This document shows, piece by piece, positions 34,344 through 42,872 of a stretch of 64,000 nucleotides of DNA. A program made the position numbers and the translations under genes. Source of the stretch: CAVWNR01 sp963756525 (GTDB lineage: Bacteria; Actinomycetota; Actinomycetes; Mycobacteriales; Jatrophihabitantaceae). Each line of letters opens with the position of its first letter. The first letter of the stretch is position 1. The stretch is taken from positions 1,302,001-1,366,000 of the forward strand of contig CAVWNR010000009.1 of NCBI GenBank assembly GCA_963756525.1, given 5' to 3'. A model generated the notes under the pieces. The model worked only from the letters and a program-made list of their open reading frames with translations. It did not search any database and was not told the DNA's origin.

Positions 34344-34372
34344 ACCGACGACGGTACTTGAATCGGTACCGA
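34343..34372. promoter_or_regulatory. Candidate operator of the toxin-antitoxin pair
   Basis: Two palindromes share the hexamer CGGTAC: TACCG-acga-CGGTA (34343-34356), touching the antitoxin start codon, and TCGGTACCGA (34363-34372). The hexamers are 13 bp apart. Autoregulation by the antitoxin is inferred from position and symmetry. Confidence 0.5.
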
Positions 34373-34659
34373 TCTACTAGGGCCTCGCCTTCGCATCGAA
34401 GCCGCACCGCGCCGCGCGGCCCCCCGGGTAGAACCGGACTCGCTGGTGAGGTCCCATATCGCGCCGGCGCCAATCGAACAGTCATCTACCCGATGCACAC
34501 TCCGAACCGCACGCTCACAAGTAGCCGATGATCGTGCGTTCGACTTATCCTGTCGCGGCCAAATCCGTACCGAGGACGCAACGCGGGCCTGATCCTGCTC
34601 GCGGGCGGTGGGCGCTGGCCGGGCTGGTTAAAGGCAGTCGGTGAAGATCGGTGGCGTGA

Positions 34660-34840
34660 TACTGTGCCGCGAGCCGGCGAGGGTGGAGTATCGATCAGCA
34701 GGCAGCGCGAGCAGCAGAACTCGTGGCTTTGTCGGGGCAGGATCCGCACGGTCAGTTCTTCCCCGGTCAGGTCGGCGCCCGGCAGTTCGCGAGTCTCCAG
34801 GTCGGTGTCGTCGGCGTCGCGCGGCCAGTGGGTCGTCCGG
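34660..34840 (-). pseudogene. DUF4193-family gene remnant
   Basis: On the minus strand one frame encodes ETRELPGADLTGEELTVRIL followed by PRQSHEFCCSRCLLID. This is the C-terminal part of the small actinobacterial DUF4193 family (acidic linker, GADLxGEEL, then a CxxC pair). The expected N-terminus is not in frame upstream and the C-terminal end runs on into unrelated sequence, so it is a decayed or truncated copy. Function of the family is unknown. Confidence 0.55.
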
Positions 34841-35347
34841 CCCCGCTTCCGTGTCTGCCTCGTCGGCCTCAGCGGGGCGGCGCGGCCAGTCCTACTCGGT
34901 GTTCATTGCGCCGTCGCCGTCGCCGGGGCCGCGGTTCGTCGGTTGCGGTGGTGAGCGGCACGTGGTCGAGTCCGCTGCGGGCGCGCCGCCAAGCCAGTGC
35001 GCGGTACCCAGCGAGGATGAGGGTGCCGCGGGTGGCCAGGTACCGTCCGGGCGGTGGCGGCGTCGGTCACCTGCAGGGCGGCGACGTCGACCCGGCCCGC
35101 GAGCAGCGGGGAACCGGATCCCGACGTAGTTCCGTCCGCGTTTCCAACCGCGGACTATCAGCCGCCACCGGCCTTGGCGTGATGCGCGGAGTTAGGATAC
35201 GGGGGATGAACTTCACAGCGAACTCCGAGGGTTTGGCCCCTTGCGATACGTCTGACCTGGTGCTATCTCACAGGGTGGGTGCGTGCAGCTGCGGAGCGTG
35301 ACTGTCGCGCGACGACTGACATTTGAACAACCGCCTCGGAGATCGAG
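34841..35347. other. Gene-poor stretch with possible decayed minus-strand coding
   Basis: No intact gene is seen. On the minus strand between about 34,880 and 35,100 two overlapping frames together resemble a broken protein (one piece contains RYLATRGTLILAGYRALAWR), but I do not recognise the family. The last 150 bp should contain the promoter of the secreted protease. ORFs on the plus strand here look like random high-GC frames. Confidence 0.4.
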
Positions 35348-36457
35348 ATGATGAGGACAACGAAGGTTCACAATGGCTACGTTCTCATATCAGGGGTCGT
35401 CATCGCGTTGATCGTCGCCGGTGCCCAGGCCTCCGGGGAGGCTGCGACACCGTCAGTTGCGCGCAGCGCGTGGACACCGGGCGCCGTGGCGGCCGGCGTT
35501 CCCACAGTCGCCACTCGTGACGGGTTCGCCGACCAGTTATCGACGTGGGGCGTTGAAGCTGGAGTGGTGCACGTCGGATTGACCGCAGTAAGTACGCGTG
35601 CGGTGCGCGCATTACGAAAGCAGTACGGGCCGCAGACAGTCGTGTTTACCGAACCGAGATTCCGCACTGAACAGCGGGTGACAGTGACGCACTCGCCGAT
35701 GCGGGTGGTTCGAGTGACCAGGCTTCGAGGTACGGCCGATGGTCGGAATGCAACTCCGGCCACGTCGTCGCCGACCCGCCTGCTGGATGCGACGCCGTAC
35801 TTCGGCGGTGACCGAATCATTTGGTGGTACGTGAACAGCAACAATGAACTTGTGATCGTCCAGTGCACCGCGAACTTCGAGGTCGTGCTCAACAGCACTG
35901 GTGACACCGCCGCGATGACGGCAGGGCACTGCAGTCCTACGGGGACCGGCTGGTTCCAGGGCTACTACGACACGTCGAACGGCACAGTCTACGACACCGG
36001 CTCCTATGGTACCAATACCGACACCTCCTGGGGGAATGACCGCCCCGATGGGGAGATCCTGAGCGGGGCATCACTAGACCCCGCCATCTACCTCACGAAC
36101 ACCACCGCGGTCGGTGATTACGGCAGCGCCGCCGTGACCAAGGGCGAGGCGATCTGCTCCGACGGTTCCTTCTCGAACGAGCAGTGCGGAGGGACCGTCA
36201 CCGCCGTCAACATCTGCGCCGAAATCAACGACAACGGCACCAATGTCGACGTGTGCGGCCTCGACCAAGCGACCGCTAACCACTCGCTAGTGCAGCCCGG
36301 CGACAGCGGCGGCCCAGTGATCAATACCTCTGCACCGCCGGGATACGCGCAAGGCGTTGGGATCATCAGCGCCGGCAGCTCAAACGGCGAAACCCTGTTG
36401 TTTACCGACATGGGGATCATTACGAAGCTGTTCGACTGCCAGGTCGCGGTCGCCTAG
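35348..36457 (+). CDS. Secreted trypsin-like serine protease (S1 family)
   Basis: A 369-residue protein: signal segment (residues 11-33, VLISGVVIALIVAGAQASG), a pro-region to about 155, and a chymotrypsin-fold domain. The triad is visible as His194 (TAGHCSP), Asp234 or Asp231 (NDRPDGEIL) and Ser320 (QPGDSGGPV), with paired cysteines around them. The pro-region layout recalls bacterial alpha-lytic-type proteases. The start is ATG at 35348 with GGAG about 7 bases upstream, or ATG at 35351. The base composition is visibly less GC-rich than the flanking chromosome. It is in the same frame as the next gene, separated by one TAG. Confidence 0.88.
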   Translation: MMRTTKVHNGYVLISGVVIALIVAGAQASGEAATPSVARSAWTPGAVAAGVPTVATRDGFADQLSTWGVEAGVVHVGLTAVSTRAVRALRKQYGPQTVVFTEPRFRTEQRVTVTHSPMRVVRVTRLRGTADGRNATPATSSPTRLLDATPYFGGDRIIWWYVNSNNELVIVQCTANFEVVLNSTGDTAAMTAGHCSPTGTGWFQGYYDTSNGTVYDTGSYGTNTDTSWGNDRPDGEILSGASLDPAIYLTNTTAVGDYGSAAVTKGEAICSDGSFSNEQCGGTVTAVNICAEINDNGTNVDVCGLDQATANHSLVQPGDSGGPVINTSAPPGYAQGVGIISAGSSNGETLLFTDMGIITKLFDCQVAVA

Positions 36458-36460
36458 CAA

Positions 36461-36946
36461 ATGTGCGGCCTACCTTGTGCTCGGGCGTTCGCACGCGCCG
36501 CGGCGATCGCCTGCCTCACGGGGACAACGGTTGCCGCATGCAGCACCACAGCGAATAGCGCCACCAGCCCCGAGATGCGGCGCTCATCATCCCCACCAGC
36601 CGTTCACACGGCCGGACCGCCGACCGTGCGCTCCTTTCCCGTGGGCGACCAGCAGCTAAAGACTGTGACGGTTGCCGGTCCGGGACTGTCCGCCGTGCCC
36701 TGGCGGCTGTCGGGCATTGACGAATCTCGCAGCCGCGTCTATCTCGCCGCTTCGACGAGTGACTGCATCCAGCCCACCGTGGTACTGCTGCGCGTCAACC
36801 CGAAGGATGTGACTATTACGGTGCTCGGCCCAAAACCGAAGTCGTCGACAGCATTCTGTGGATCCCCCTATACGACACTTGCCGGATACGTGCTCGTTCC
36901 GGGCGGTCTTCAAGATCGACGCATCCTCGGACAAGCAATCTCATAG
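36461..36946 (+). CDS. Putative lipoprotein, unknown function
   Basis: A 161-residue frame starting ATG three bases after the protease stop. Residues 7-27 look like a lipoprotein signal peptide (RAFARAAAIACLTGTTVAAC, Cys27 as the lipidated residue). The mature part has SAVPWRLSGIDESRSRVYLAAS and paired cysteines but no family I recognise. It ends next to the IS3-type remnant, whose last codon begins one base after this stop, so the C-terminus may have been altered by that insertion. No clear ribosome-binding site; coupling to the protease is likely. Confidence 0.62.
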   Translation: MCGLPCARAFARAAAIACLTGTTVAACSTTANSATSPEMRRSSSPPAVHTAGPPTVRSFPVGDQQLKTVTVAGPGLSAVPWRLSGIDESRSRVYLAASTSDCIQPTVVLLRVNPKDVTITVLGPKPKSSTAFCGSPYTTLAGYVLVPGGLQDRRILGQAIS

Positions 36947-37740
36947 TCAGCCTGACCCGGAAGGCCGCGTCATGCACCGAGGCGCAGGGTGGGCTGCATA
37001 GGCGGTGCGGTGGTGAGTATCCCGGCTCGCTCGTCGCAGATGGCCTCGGCGGTGCCGTAGTGGACGTCGGCTGGCGCGTGGAGTCCCAGCCCGGTGTTTC
37101 GATGTTCGTGGTTGTAGCCAGCCGAAGAAGGTCTGGCAGTGCAGCCGGGTGACCTGGATGGAGGCGAACCGGTCGGGGAAGTCGGGCCGGTACTTCAGCA
37201 TCTTGAACTCGACCTCGTCCAGTGGTGCGGACTCGCGGCTGGCGACCATCCAGCCGACCGCGTACCGCGAGCAGATGTCCAAGATCACGTAGAGGTAGAG
37301 CCATTTCCCACTTGGCCGGGCCGCGCAGCTTGGTGATGTCCCACGACCACACCTGGTTCAGTGCCGTCGCGACGAGTTCGGGTTTCACCCTTGCCGGGTG
37401 GGCGGCTTGGCGCCCCCCGTTCACGCGTGCGGCTGGCTTGGCGCAGCAGCTGCTAGAACGGGGAGATCGAGCCGAGGTAGCGGCGCTCGTCCGGCAGGAT
37501 CGCCCACACCTCGGTCGGCGAGAGGTCGACGATCTCCGGCGAGTGCAGCTCGTCGAGGATCTGTTTGCGTTCGGCCGCAGTCAGCGCGCGGGACTGCGGC
37601 CCGTCGCCGGTGCGGGAGCGGCGCCCGCCGCGCCGGTGCCGGGATCCGGTGGCGCCGGTACCAGCCCGGGTGTGCCGCGCCGACGTGGCCTCGCAGGCGG
37701 CGCGCTCGCGCGCGCTCCGCGGACTCTGCGGCCATCAACT
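36947..37740 (-). pseudogene. Decayed IS3-family transposase (OrfB)
   Basis: Minus-strand fragments line up, in order, with an IS3-type rve transposase: ALTAAERKQILDELHSPEIV, a stop at SPF*, then THP-like ARVKPELVATALNQVWSWD, ITKLRGPAKW, VILDICSRYAVGWMVASRES, and after a frameshift and internal gap PDFPDRFASIQ and HCQTFFGW. Frameshifts, an in-frame stop and loss of the middle catalytic part show it is dead. No terminal inverted repeats could be assigned. Confidence 0.8.
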
Positions 37741-37795
37741 TGCCTTCAAACGCAGTAACCGCAGTATATGCAACAAGCGAAGCTGGGGGGTGATG

Positions 37796-40700
37796 TCAGC
37801 GGCCGATGCTCGGACCGCGGTTCGGCTGATGCGTGGGGACGGGGCAATAGACCGGCGGTTCGATCTCCGGCCGCCGGATGGGCGCCGGCTGCAGTCCGCG
37901 ACGGAGTTGGCGTTCGCGCTGCCAGATGCGCGCCGCCTGGTCCAGCAGCTCCGTGGGGTCGGGATGGGCCGCCAGGGCGGGTTCGTGCGCGATCCGGTCG
38001 AGGGCGCGCTGGGCGGTGACACGGCGTTGGTCGGCGCGCGTGATGTGCTCACGCAGCGCTGTGATGCGTTCGGGGCGGGCGTCGTAGTCGAGGAGATACG
38101 CCTGTTCGGCCAGGGGGTCGTGGTGTGCCCGGGCGGTGCGGTAGGCGGCCTCGGCGTTGTCGAGCGCGTCCTGCTGGGCGGCTCGCACGGGGTGGGCCGC
38201 CTGCGCGCGCTCGGCGGCCTGTTCGCAGATCGCGTCGGTAACCGCGTCGGCGTGCCAGCCGGTGGCCAGCGCGGCCGGGTCCGCGAGTGGTGCGGGGAGT
38301 TGGGTGAGGATGGGCTGCCAGCGCTCGGTCCAGGCGTCGAGGCGGTCTTGTGCGGCGTGCAGGTCGTGGCGGCCGCGACCGAACCGGCCGGTGCCGCCCC
38401 GCACCCGCTCGGCGGCGGCGTGCGCGGCGGGGCGGTCGGCCTGCCAGGTCGCGAGCACCCGGACCGCCTCCGCGTCGGCCAGCTCGGTGATGGCGCGCTC
38501 GGTGGCGGCCAGCCGGTGTCGGGCGGTGTCGAGGGTGGCGCGGGCGGTGTCGAGGCGGGCGCGGGCCTGGTCGAGGGCGGGTTGCAGGTCGGCGAGCCGG
38601 GCGGCGGCGGTCTCGCTTTGGGCCAGGGCGGGGCGCAGCCGGTCCAGCGCGGCCTGGGCGTCGGCGCGGGCGGTCCAGGCGGCACGCAGGTCGGCGAGCA
38701 CCGTGGGCAGTGGCCGGGGCGGGGCGTAGCGGTCGGCGTCGCGCTGCGCGGTTTGGCGGCCGGCGGCGGGGCCGAGGTCGGCCCGGTCGCGGCCGAACGC
38801 GACCGCCCATTGCTCGCGCGCGTCGGCGTCGGTGGCGGCGGCGAGGTGGGCGGTGTTGGCGTGCCGGCCGCGGGTGAGCCCGACGTAGCCGCCGGCGGCG
38901 GTGGTGTGCTCGTCCAGCAGCAGGTGAGCGCGGTCGGCGGTGAGCCCTTGCGCGCCGTGCCCGGTGCTGGCGTAGGCCAGCTCCACGCTCCCGCGCACAT
39001 AGTCCGCGGGCAGGACACGCTCGCCGGCCGGCCCGCGTACCCGCAGGGCGCCGTCGGGGCGGGTGGCGGTGACCGTCCAGGTGTCCCGGTTGGCCACCGC
39101 GAGGTCGCGGTCGTTGCGGCGGGTCGCGACCAGGTCGCCGGCGCCGATGCGTTCCCCGGCCCGGGTCGTCACTGCCTTGGTGTCGTCGACGAGCCCGGCG
39201 CTGACCATGGCCTCGCGGATGGCCTGGTTGGCCTCGGCGGCCCGCTCGCGGGTGGCGGCAACCACGCAGCTGCTGCGGCCGGCGCGCCGGTCGGCGAGCA
39301 CCGAGGCGGCCACCGTCTTGTGCAACGTTGCGGGGTCGGGATGCACGGCGAGCTGGCCGCGTTCCTGCAACCTGGTGTAGACGGCGTCCGGGTTCTCGCC
39401 GGTGCGCATCTTCTGGGCCAGTTCGGCGTAGTCGCGGTCCGGGACGGTGAGCTCCCGCCCGGCCGGCGTGGTCGCGGCGGTGACGAACCGGTGCGCCACG
39501 TCCAGGGTGACCGGCTGGGTCCAGCGGGCGGCGTGATCCAAGACCCCGCCGCGGCCGACCGCGGGGAGCTGGTGCCGGTCGCCGACGAACGCGACCCGGG
39601 CCCGGGTTTCGTCGGCGAGGGTTAGCAGGGTGCGGGCGGTGTCCTGGTCGAGCATCCCGGCCTCGTCCACGACGAGGAGGTCCCCGGCCCGCAGCACCGC
39701 CTCCGCGGGCGGGCCGGGGTAGGTGGCGCCGGTGGCCGGGTCGGTGTCGCCGGGGTGGAGGCGGGTCCAGGTGCCGTGGGCGTCCCAGCGCCAGCCGTGC
39801 GCATACGCGAGCTTGGCGGCGGAGCTGGCGGCGGCGCCGGTCTCGCCCTCCACGACCCGGGCGGCGCGCAGCGTCGGGGTGACTATCACCATCCGGCGGT
39901 GATGGGCGGTGAGCCGGTCCCGCGCCGCGGCGAGGGTGGTGGTCTTCCCCGCCCCGGCGGCGCCCTCGATGACCACCAGCGCCCGGTCGCCGGCCAGTGC
40001 GGCCACCGCGGCGGCCTGCCCCGCATCCAGCCCCTCTGCCGCGGCGGGCGGGTCGGGGTCGGGGTCGGGTTCGGCGGCGCGGGCGGCAAGCCGGCCGACC
40101 AGATCGGCCTCCACCTCCAGCACGCGCTCGCTGGTCATCGCCCGGATGTGCGCTGGTACGCCCGGCCGGTCGAGCAGCGGCACGCACCGCGCGACGGCGC
40201 GGGCGGTGAGGTCCTCGGCCAACTCGGCCCGGGCGGCCGGGCCGGCGAGCACGTGACCGGCCGCGAGGTGGTGTTCGACCGCGCCGCGCACATCGGCCGC
40301 GTTCCACCCGGACCGGGCCGCGCCCAACTCGGCCAGCACGACCTGGACGACCCGATCCCGATCCACCGCCGCGACCGGCACGCCGACCAGCCGGGCCGGC
40401 CGGTCCGAAGCGCGACAGCCGAGGCCGGCGAGTTCGTCGAGCCACCGCGCCCGCAGGTCCGTGGCCCGGCCCGGGTCGTCACATGCCGAGCCAGCCAGCC
40501 GATGATCTGTTCGGCGGCGCGCTCCTGCGCCGCCTCGTACGCCGCCGCGACGTCCGGGTGCAGTTCGGCGGCGAGTGACCAGGACTTCGGCCCGTTCACC
40601 ACCACCTCGACGAACCGCACCGCGTTCGCGTCCTGCCGCAACCGGCCCCTGGGTGCGCCGGTGACCGGGTCGAGACCGGCCACCCACGCCTCGTACCCGT

Positions 40701-40860
40701 CTCCGGTCAGGCCGGCGAGTTCCCGCACCGGCTGCTCGGCGCCGGCGGCGTAGCGGCGCGCGATCCCGCTCCCCTCGATCAGGTAGTAGTCGTCCGCACG
40801 GCACCCGCCCGCCTCCAGGTAATTACGCGCGCCGTCCGGCGCGCCCCGGTAGACCTTCAT
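37796..40860 (-). pseudogene. traA: Conjugative relaxase-helicase TraA (MobF), inactivated
   Basis: The gene starts MKVYRGAPDGARNYLEA at 40860, the usual actinobacterial TraA start, and runs in one frame through the first third of a TrwC relaxase domain to VTTRAGP. Near 40,470 the frame changes and homology resumes at RARWLDELAGLG, well beyond the expected HUH (HxHLH) metal motif, which is absent from both frames. The remaining 880 residues are an intact-looking RecD-like helicase with Walker A GAAGAGKTTT, Walker B VVDEAGMLDQ and GDRHQLPAVGRGG. The helicase frame stays open to 37796. The protein cannot nick oriT as it stands. Confidence 0.85.
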
Positions 40861-41326
40861 TCCGCCGTGCAATTTCTCAACCATTCCCAACGATAGCCAA
40901 TAACGTTCAGCAATTCGCCGAATACCCTTCCGGTATTCGTAGCATACGTGCCGTGGATTTGGCAATGGGTGGGGTATTGATGGTTGTTGTTGGGGTACTG
41001 GTTGGGCTGATTGTTCGGGGTATTCGGGGCGGGTATTTGGGGGGTGAGCGATGGGGTGGGGCTGGGCTGGGCGGGGTCGGGCGGGCCGGGAGAGGGATTG
41101 GGCCTGGTTGGGCTGGAGACGGCCGATGGCGGGGCGATTGGCGCGGCTCGCTCGCGTCGACTGCCGCTGCGGCGAGCCGGCTCGTCGAAAACGCGCTGAC
41201 GCACAAATTCACAGCAAGAAGGTTCGGGTCCCGACGCACGCCCGGGCACCCGAGCAGCACCTATATGCGCAACTGTCAGCAAGCTGGGCGACAATCAAAC
41301 TGAGTCGATCAGGACGGAGACCGGGC
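40861..41326. other. G-tract-rich spacer between relaxase and integrase
   Basis: No convincing gene. From about 40,960 to 41,130 the plus strand is strongly G-biased with many GG, GGG and GGGG tracts and almost no C tracts; the rest is ordinary. It lies between the divergent traA and integrase genes, where an origin of transfer or both promoters would be expected. ORFs here are low-complexity. Confidence 0.5.
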
Positions 41327-42466
41327 ATGGCGACCATCGAGAAGCGCATCCGGACTGGGCGAACGAGTTGGCGAGTCCGTTACCGCGATCCGTCAGGCGC
41401 GCAACGCAACAAGTCGTTCATCCTCAAGCGTGACGCCGAGCGGTTCGTCGTCACGGTCGAGCAGAGCAAGATCGTCGGCTCCTACGTCGATCCGGCCCTC
41501 GCACGGATCACAGTCGGCGATTGGGCGGCCCGCTGGCTTGACGGTCAGGCGCACCTCAAGGCTTCCACCCGCGAGCGGTATGCGGGCATCCTGCGCGAGC
41601 ACGTCCTGCCGCGGTGGAGTGCGACGAAACTGGCCGACGTCACGCACAGCGACGTGCAGACCTGGGTCTCGTCTCTCGCTGCCACCCGCGCGCCGGCGAC
41701 CGTCCGAAAGGTGCACCGCGTGCTGTCGCTGGTGCTGACGAGTGCAGTGAAGGACGGCCGGCTCGTCCGCAACCCTGCGGCCGGGGTCAATCTGCCCCGG
41801 GTCGTCGAGAGCGAGCGCCGCTACCTGACGCACGAGCAGGTGCACGCACTCGCCGCCGCAGCCGGCGCTTACCGGCTCGTCGTTCTGTTCCTCGCGTACA
41901 CCGGTGTCAGGTTCGGCGAGCTCGCCGCGCTACGCGTCGATCGCCTCGACCTACTGCGCAGACGCGCCGTGATTGCCGAGGCCGTCACCGAGGTCAACGG
42001 CACGCTCGTGTGGGGCACGCCCAAGGGCCACGAACGCCGTTCGGTGCCCATCCCGCGCTTCCTGGTCGATGAACTGGCCGAGCACGTCAACGGCAGCTCC
42101 GCGGACGATCTCGTGTTCGTCGGTGGCAAGGGCGCGGTCCTACGGGTCCGCACCTTCCGCCGCGCTGCTTTCGATGCCGCCGCGCACCTGATCGGTGTCC
42201 CCGATATGCATCCGCACGAGCTTCGCCACACAGCCGCATCGCTGACGATCGCCTCGGGAGCCGACATCAAGGTCGTGCAGCAGATGCTCGGACACAAGTC
42301 CGCCACCATGACCCTCGACCTGTACGGACACCTCTTCCCGGACCGGCTGGACGAGGTCGCAGACGCTCTCGACGCTGCGGCGCGCGCTGCTGGTGTGTCC
42401 CAAATGTGTCCCAAGCCTGCTGTCGCGGATCTTGACGCCAAGCGCCGAGCGGCTACAGGCCAATAA
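41327..42466 (+). CDS. int: Tyrosine site-specific integrase
   Basis: A 379-residue phage-type integrase. An N-terminal AP2-like arm-binding region (SWRVRYRDPSGAQRNKSF) and a core-binding domain (about residues 60-160) precede the catalytic domain. All catalytic residues are visible: Arg195 (TGVRFGEL), His297 and Arg300 (HPHELRHTA), His323 (LGHKS) and Tyr333 (LDLYGHLF). ATG at 41327 is supported by GGAG about 9 bases upstream. Its 3' end contains the candidate arm-type repeats. It reads toward tRNA-Ala, its target. No excisionase gene is found. Confidence 0.95.
   Translation: MATIEKRIRTGRTSWRVRYRDPSGAQRNKSFILKRDAERFVVTVEQSKIVGSYVDPALARITVGDWAARWLDGQAHLKASTRERYAGILREHVLPRWSATKLADVTHSDVQTWVSSLAATRAPATVRKVHRVLSLVLTSAVKDGRLVRNPAAGVNLPRVVESERRYLTHEQVHALAAAAGAYRLVVLFLAYTGVRFGELAALRVDRLDLLRRRAVIAEAVTEVNGTLVWGTPKGHERRSVPIPRFLVDELAEHVNGSSADDLVFVGGKGAVLRVRTFRRAAFDAAAHLIGVPDMHPHELRHTAASLTIASGADIKVVQQMLGHKSATMTLDLYGHLFPDRLDEVADALDAAARAAGVSQMCPKPAVADLDAKRRAATGQ
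42393..42414 (+). repeat. Candidate integrase arm-type sites, right end
   Basis: Two tandem copies of TGTGTCCCAA within the last codons of the integrase gene, 70 bp from the right repeat and in the same orientation as the doublet at 33652-33672. Confidence 0.5.
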
Positions 42467-42484
42467 ATCCGGGCCTTCCAGGTG

Positions 42485-42531
42485 GTGGAGACGAAGGGAC
42501 TTGAACCCTCAACCCCCGCCTTGCAAAGGCG
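42485..42531. repeat. tRNA-proximal attachment-site copy
   Basis: Forty-seven bases identical to 33501-33547. This copy lies within the functional tRNA-Ala and, with the element's own sequence, reconstitutes the 3' end of that gene. Confidence 0.93.
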
Positions 42532-42558
42532 GTGCTCTGCCAATTGAGCTACGTCCCC
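42486..42558 (-). tRNA. alaT: tRNA-Ala(TGC)
   Basis: A full cloverleaf can be folded. The 5' acceptor strand GGGGACG pairs with CGTCTCC; D stem GCTC/GAGC; anticodon loop TTTGCAA with anticodon TGC at 42523-42525; T loop TTCAAGT; discriminator A with CCA encoded at 42483-42485. It is the integration target of the adjacent element. Together with tRNA-Ile it is downstream of gyrA, the usual actinobacterial order. Confidence 0.96.
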
Positions 42559-42586
42559 TGGGGCGACAAGCGCCGCAGCCAACAGC

Positions 42587-42709
42587 CTACGGCCGGTCGT
42601 TGGCGGTCGCCTCGCGCCACAGGGCGGCGTCGGCGCGGTCGCTCTGCCGCTTACGCAGCACCGCCAGCACACCGGCGGCGAGCGCACCGACCACGAGCAG
42701 TTTCTTCAT
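42587..42709 (-). CDS. DLW-39 family small protein
   Basis: A 40-residue protein: one hydrophobic segment at the start (KKLLVVGALAAGVLAVL), then a basic-acidic tail RKRQSDRADAALWREATAND that resembles the actinobacterial DLW-39 family, named for its length and an LW motif. It lies between tRNA-Ile and tRNA-Ala, as elsewhere in the phylum. ATG at 42709 with AGGAG about 7 bases upstream is preferred over the longer frame, which would overlap tRNA-Ile. Function unknown. Confidence 0.8.
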   Translation of the reverse strand: MKKLLVVGALAAGVLAVLRKRQSDRADAALWREATANDRP

Positions 42710-42748
42710 CAGGGACTCCTCGGCGGGGTGCGTCGAACCGGCGCGACG

Positions 42749-42822
42749 TGGGCCTGGGAGGACTTGAACCTCCGGCCTCATCCTTATCAGGGATGCGCTC
42801 TAACCGTCTGAGCTACAGGCCC
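42749..42822 (-). tRNA. ileT: tRNA-Ile(GAT)
   Basis: The acceptor strands GGGCCTG and CAGGCCC pair fully; D stem GCTC/GAGC; anticodon stem CATCC/GGATG around CTGATAA with anticodon GAT; T stem GGAGG/CCTCC; discriminator A. CCA is not encoded: CAC follows on the minus strand. Confidence 0.96.
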
Positions 42823-42872
42823 GCACGCGAGGACCGAGATTACCGGGCGCCCGCCGCACGGCCCAACCCGGC

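Larger units (their letters stand above)
33501..42531. mobile_element. Integrated element in tRNA-Ala(TGC), degenerate ICE-like
   Basis: A 47-bp identical direct repeat marks both ends (33501-33547 and 42485-42531). The right copy is part of an intact tRNA-Ala gene; the left is only its 3' part (nucleotides 28-74). An intact tyrosine integrase lies 19 bp from the right repeat, reading toward the tRNA. Cargo: toxin-antitoxin, DUF4193 remnant, secreted protease, lipoprotein, IS3-type remnant and a disabled MobF relaxase. One copy of the repeat plus interior is about 9.0 kb. No excisionase, replication initiator or FtsK-like coupling protein is recognisable. Confidence 0.92.

Noticed and set aside
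34641..35301. Plus-strand proteins of about 160-190 residues upstream of the secreted protease
   Set aside because: Ser/Arg-rich frames with no motif; the minus strand carries the recognisable DUF4193 piece instead.
36455..36460. Programmed amber readthrough joining protease and lipoprotein
   Set aside because: The downstream protein has its own start and lipobox, so separate translation is simpler; kept only as a note.
37565..39625. A 686-residue plus-strand frame opposite traA
   Set aside because: Composition is Gly/Val/Arg-rich shadow sequence; the minus strand has clear helicase motifs.
40953..41303. Coding sequence in the G-rich spacer
   Set aside because: The frames consist of Gly/Val/Trp/Arg low complexity with no start signal or homology.
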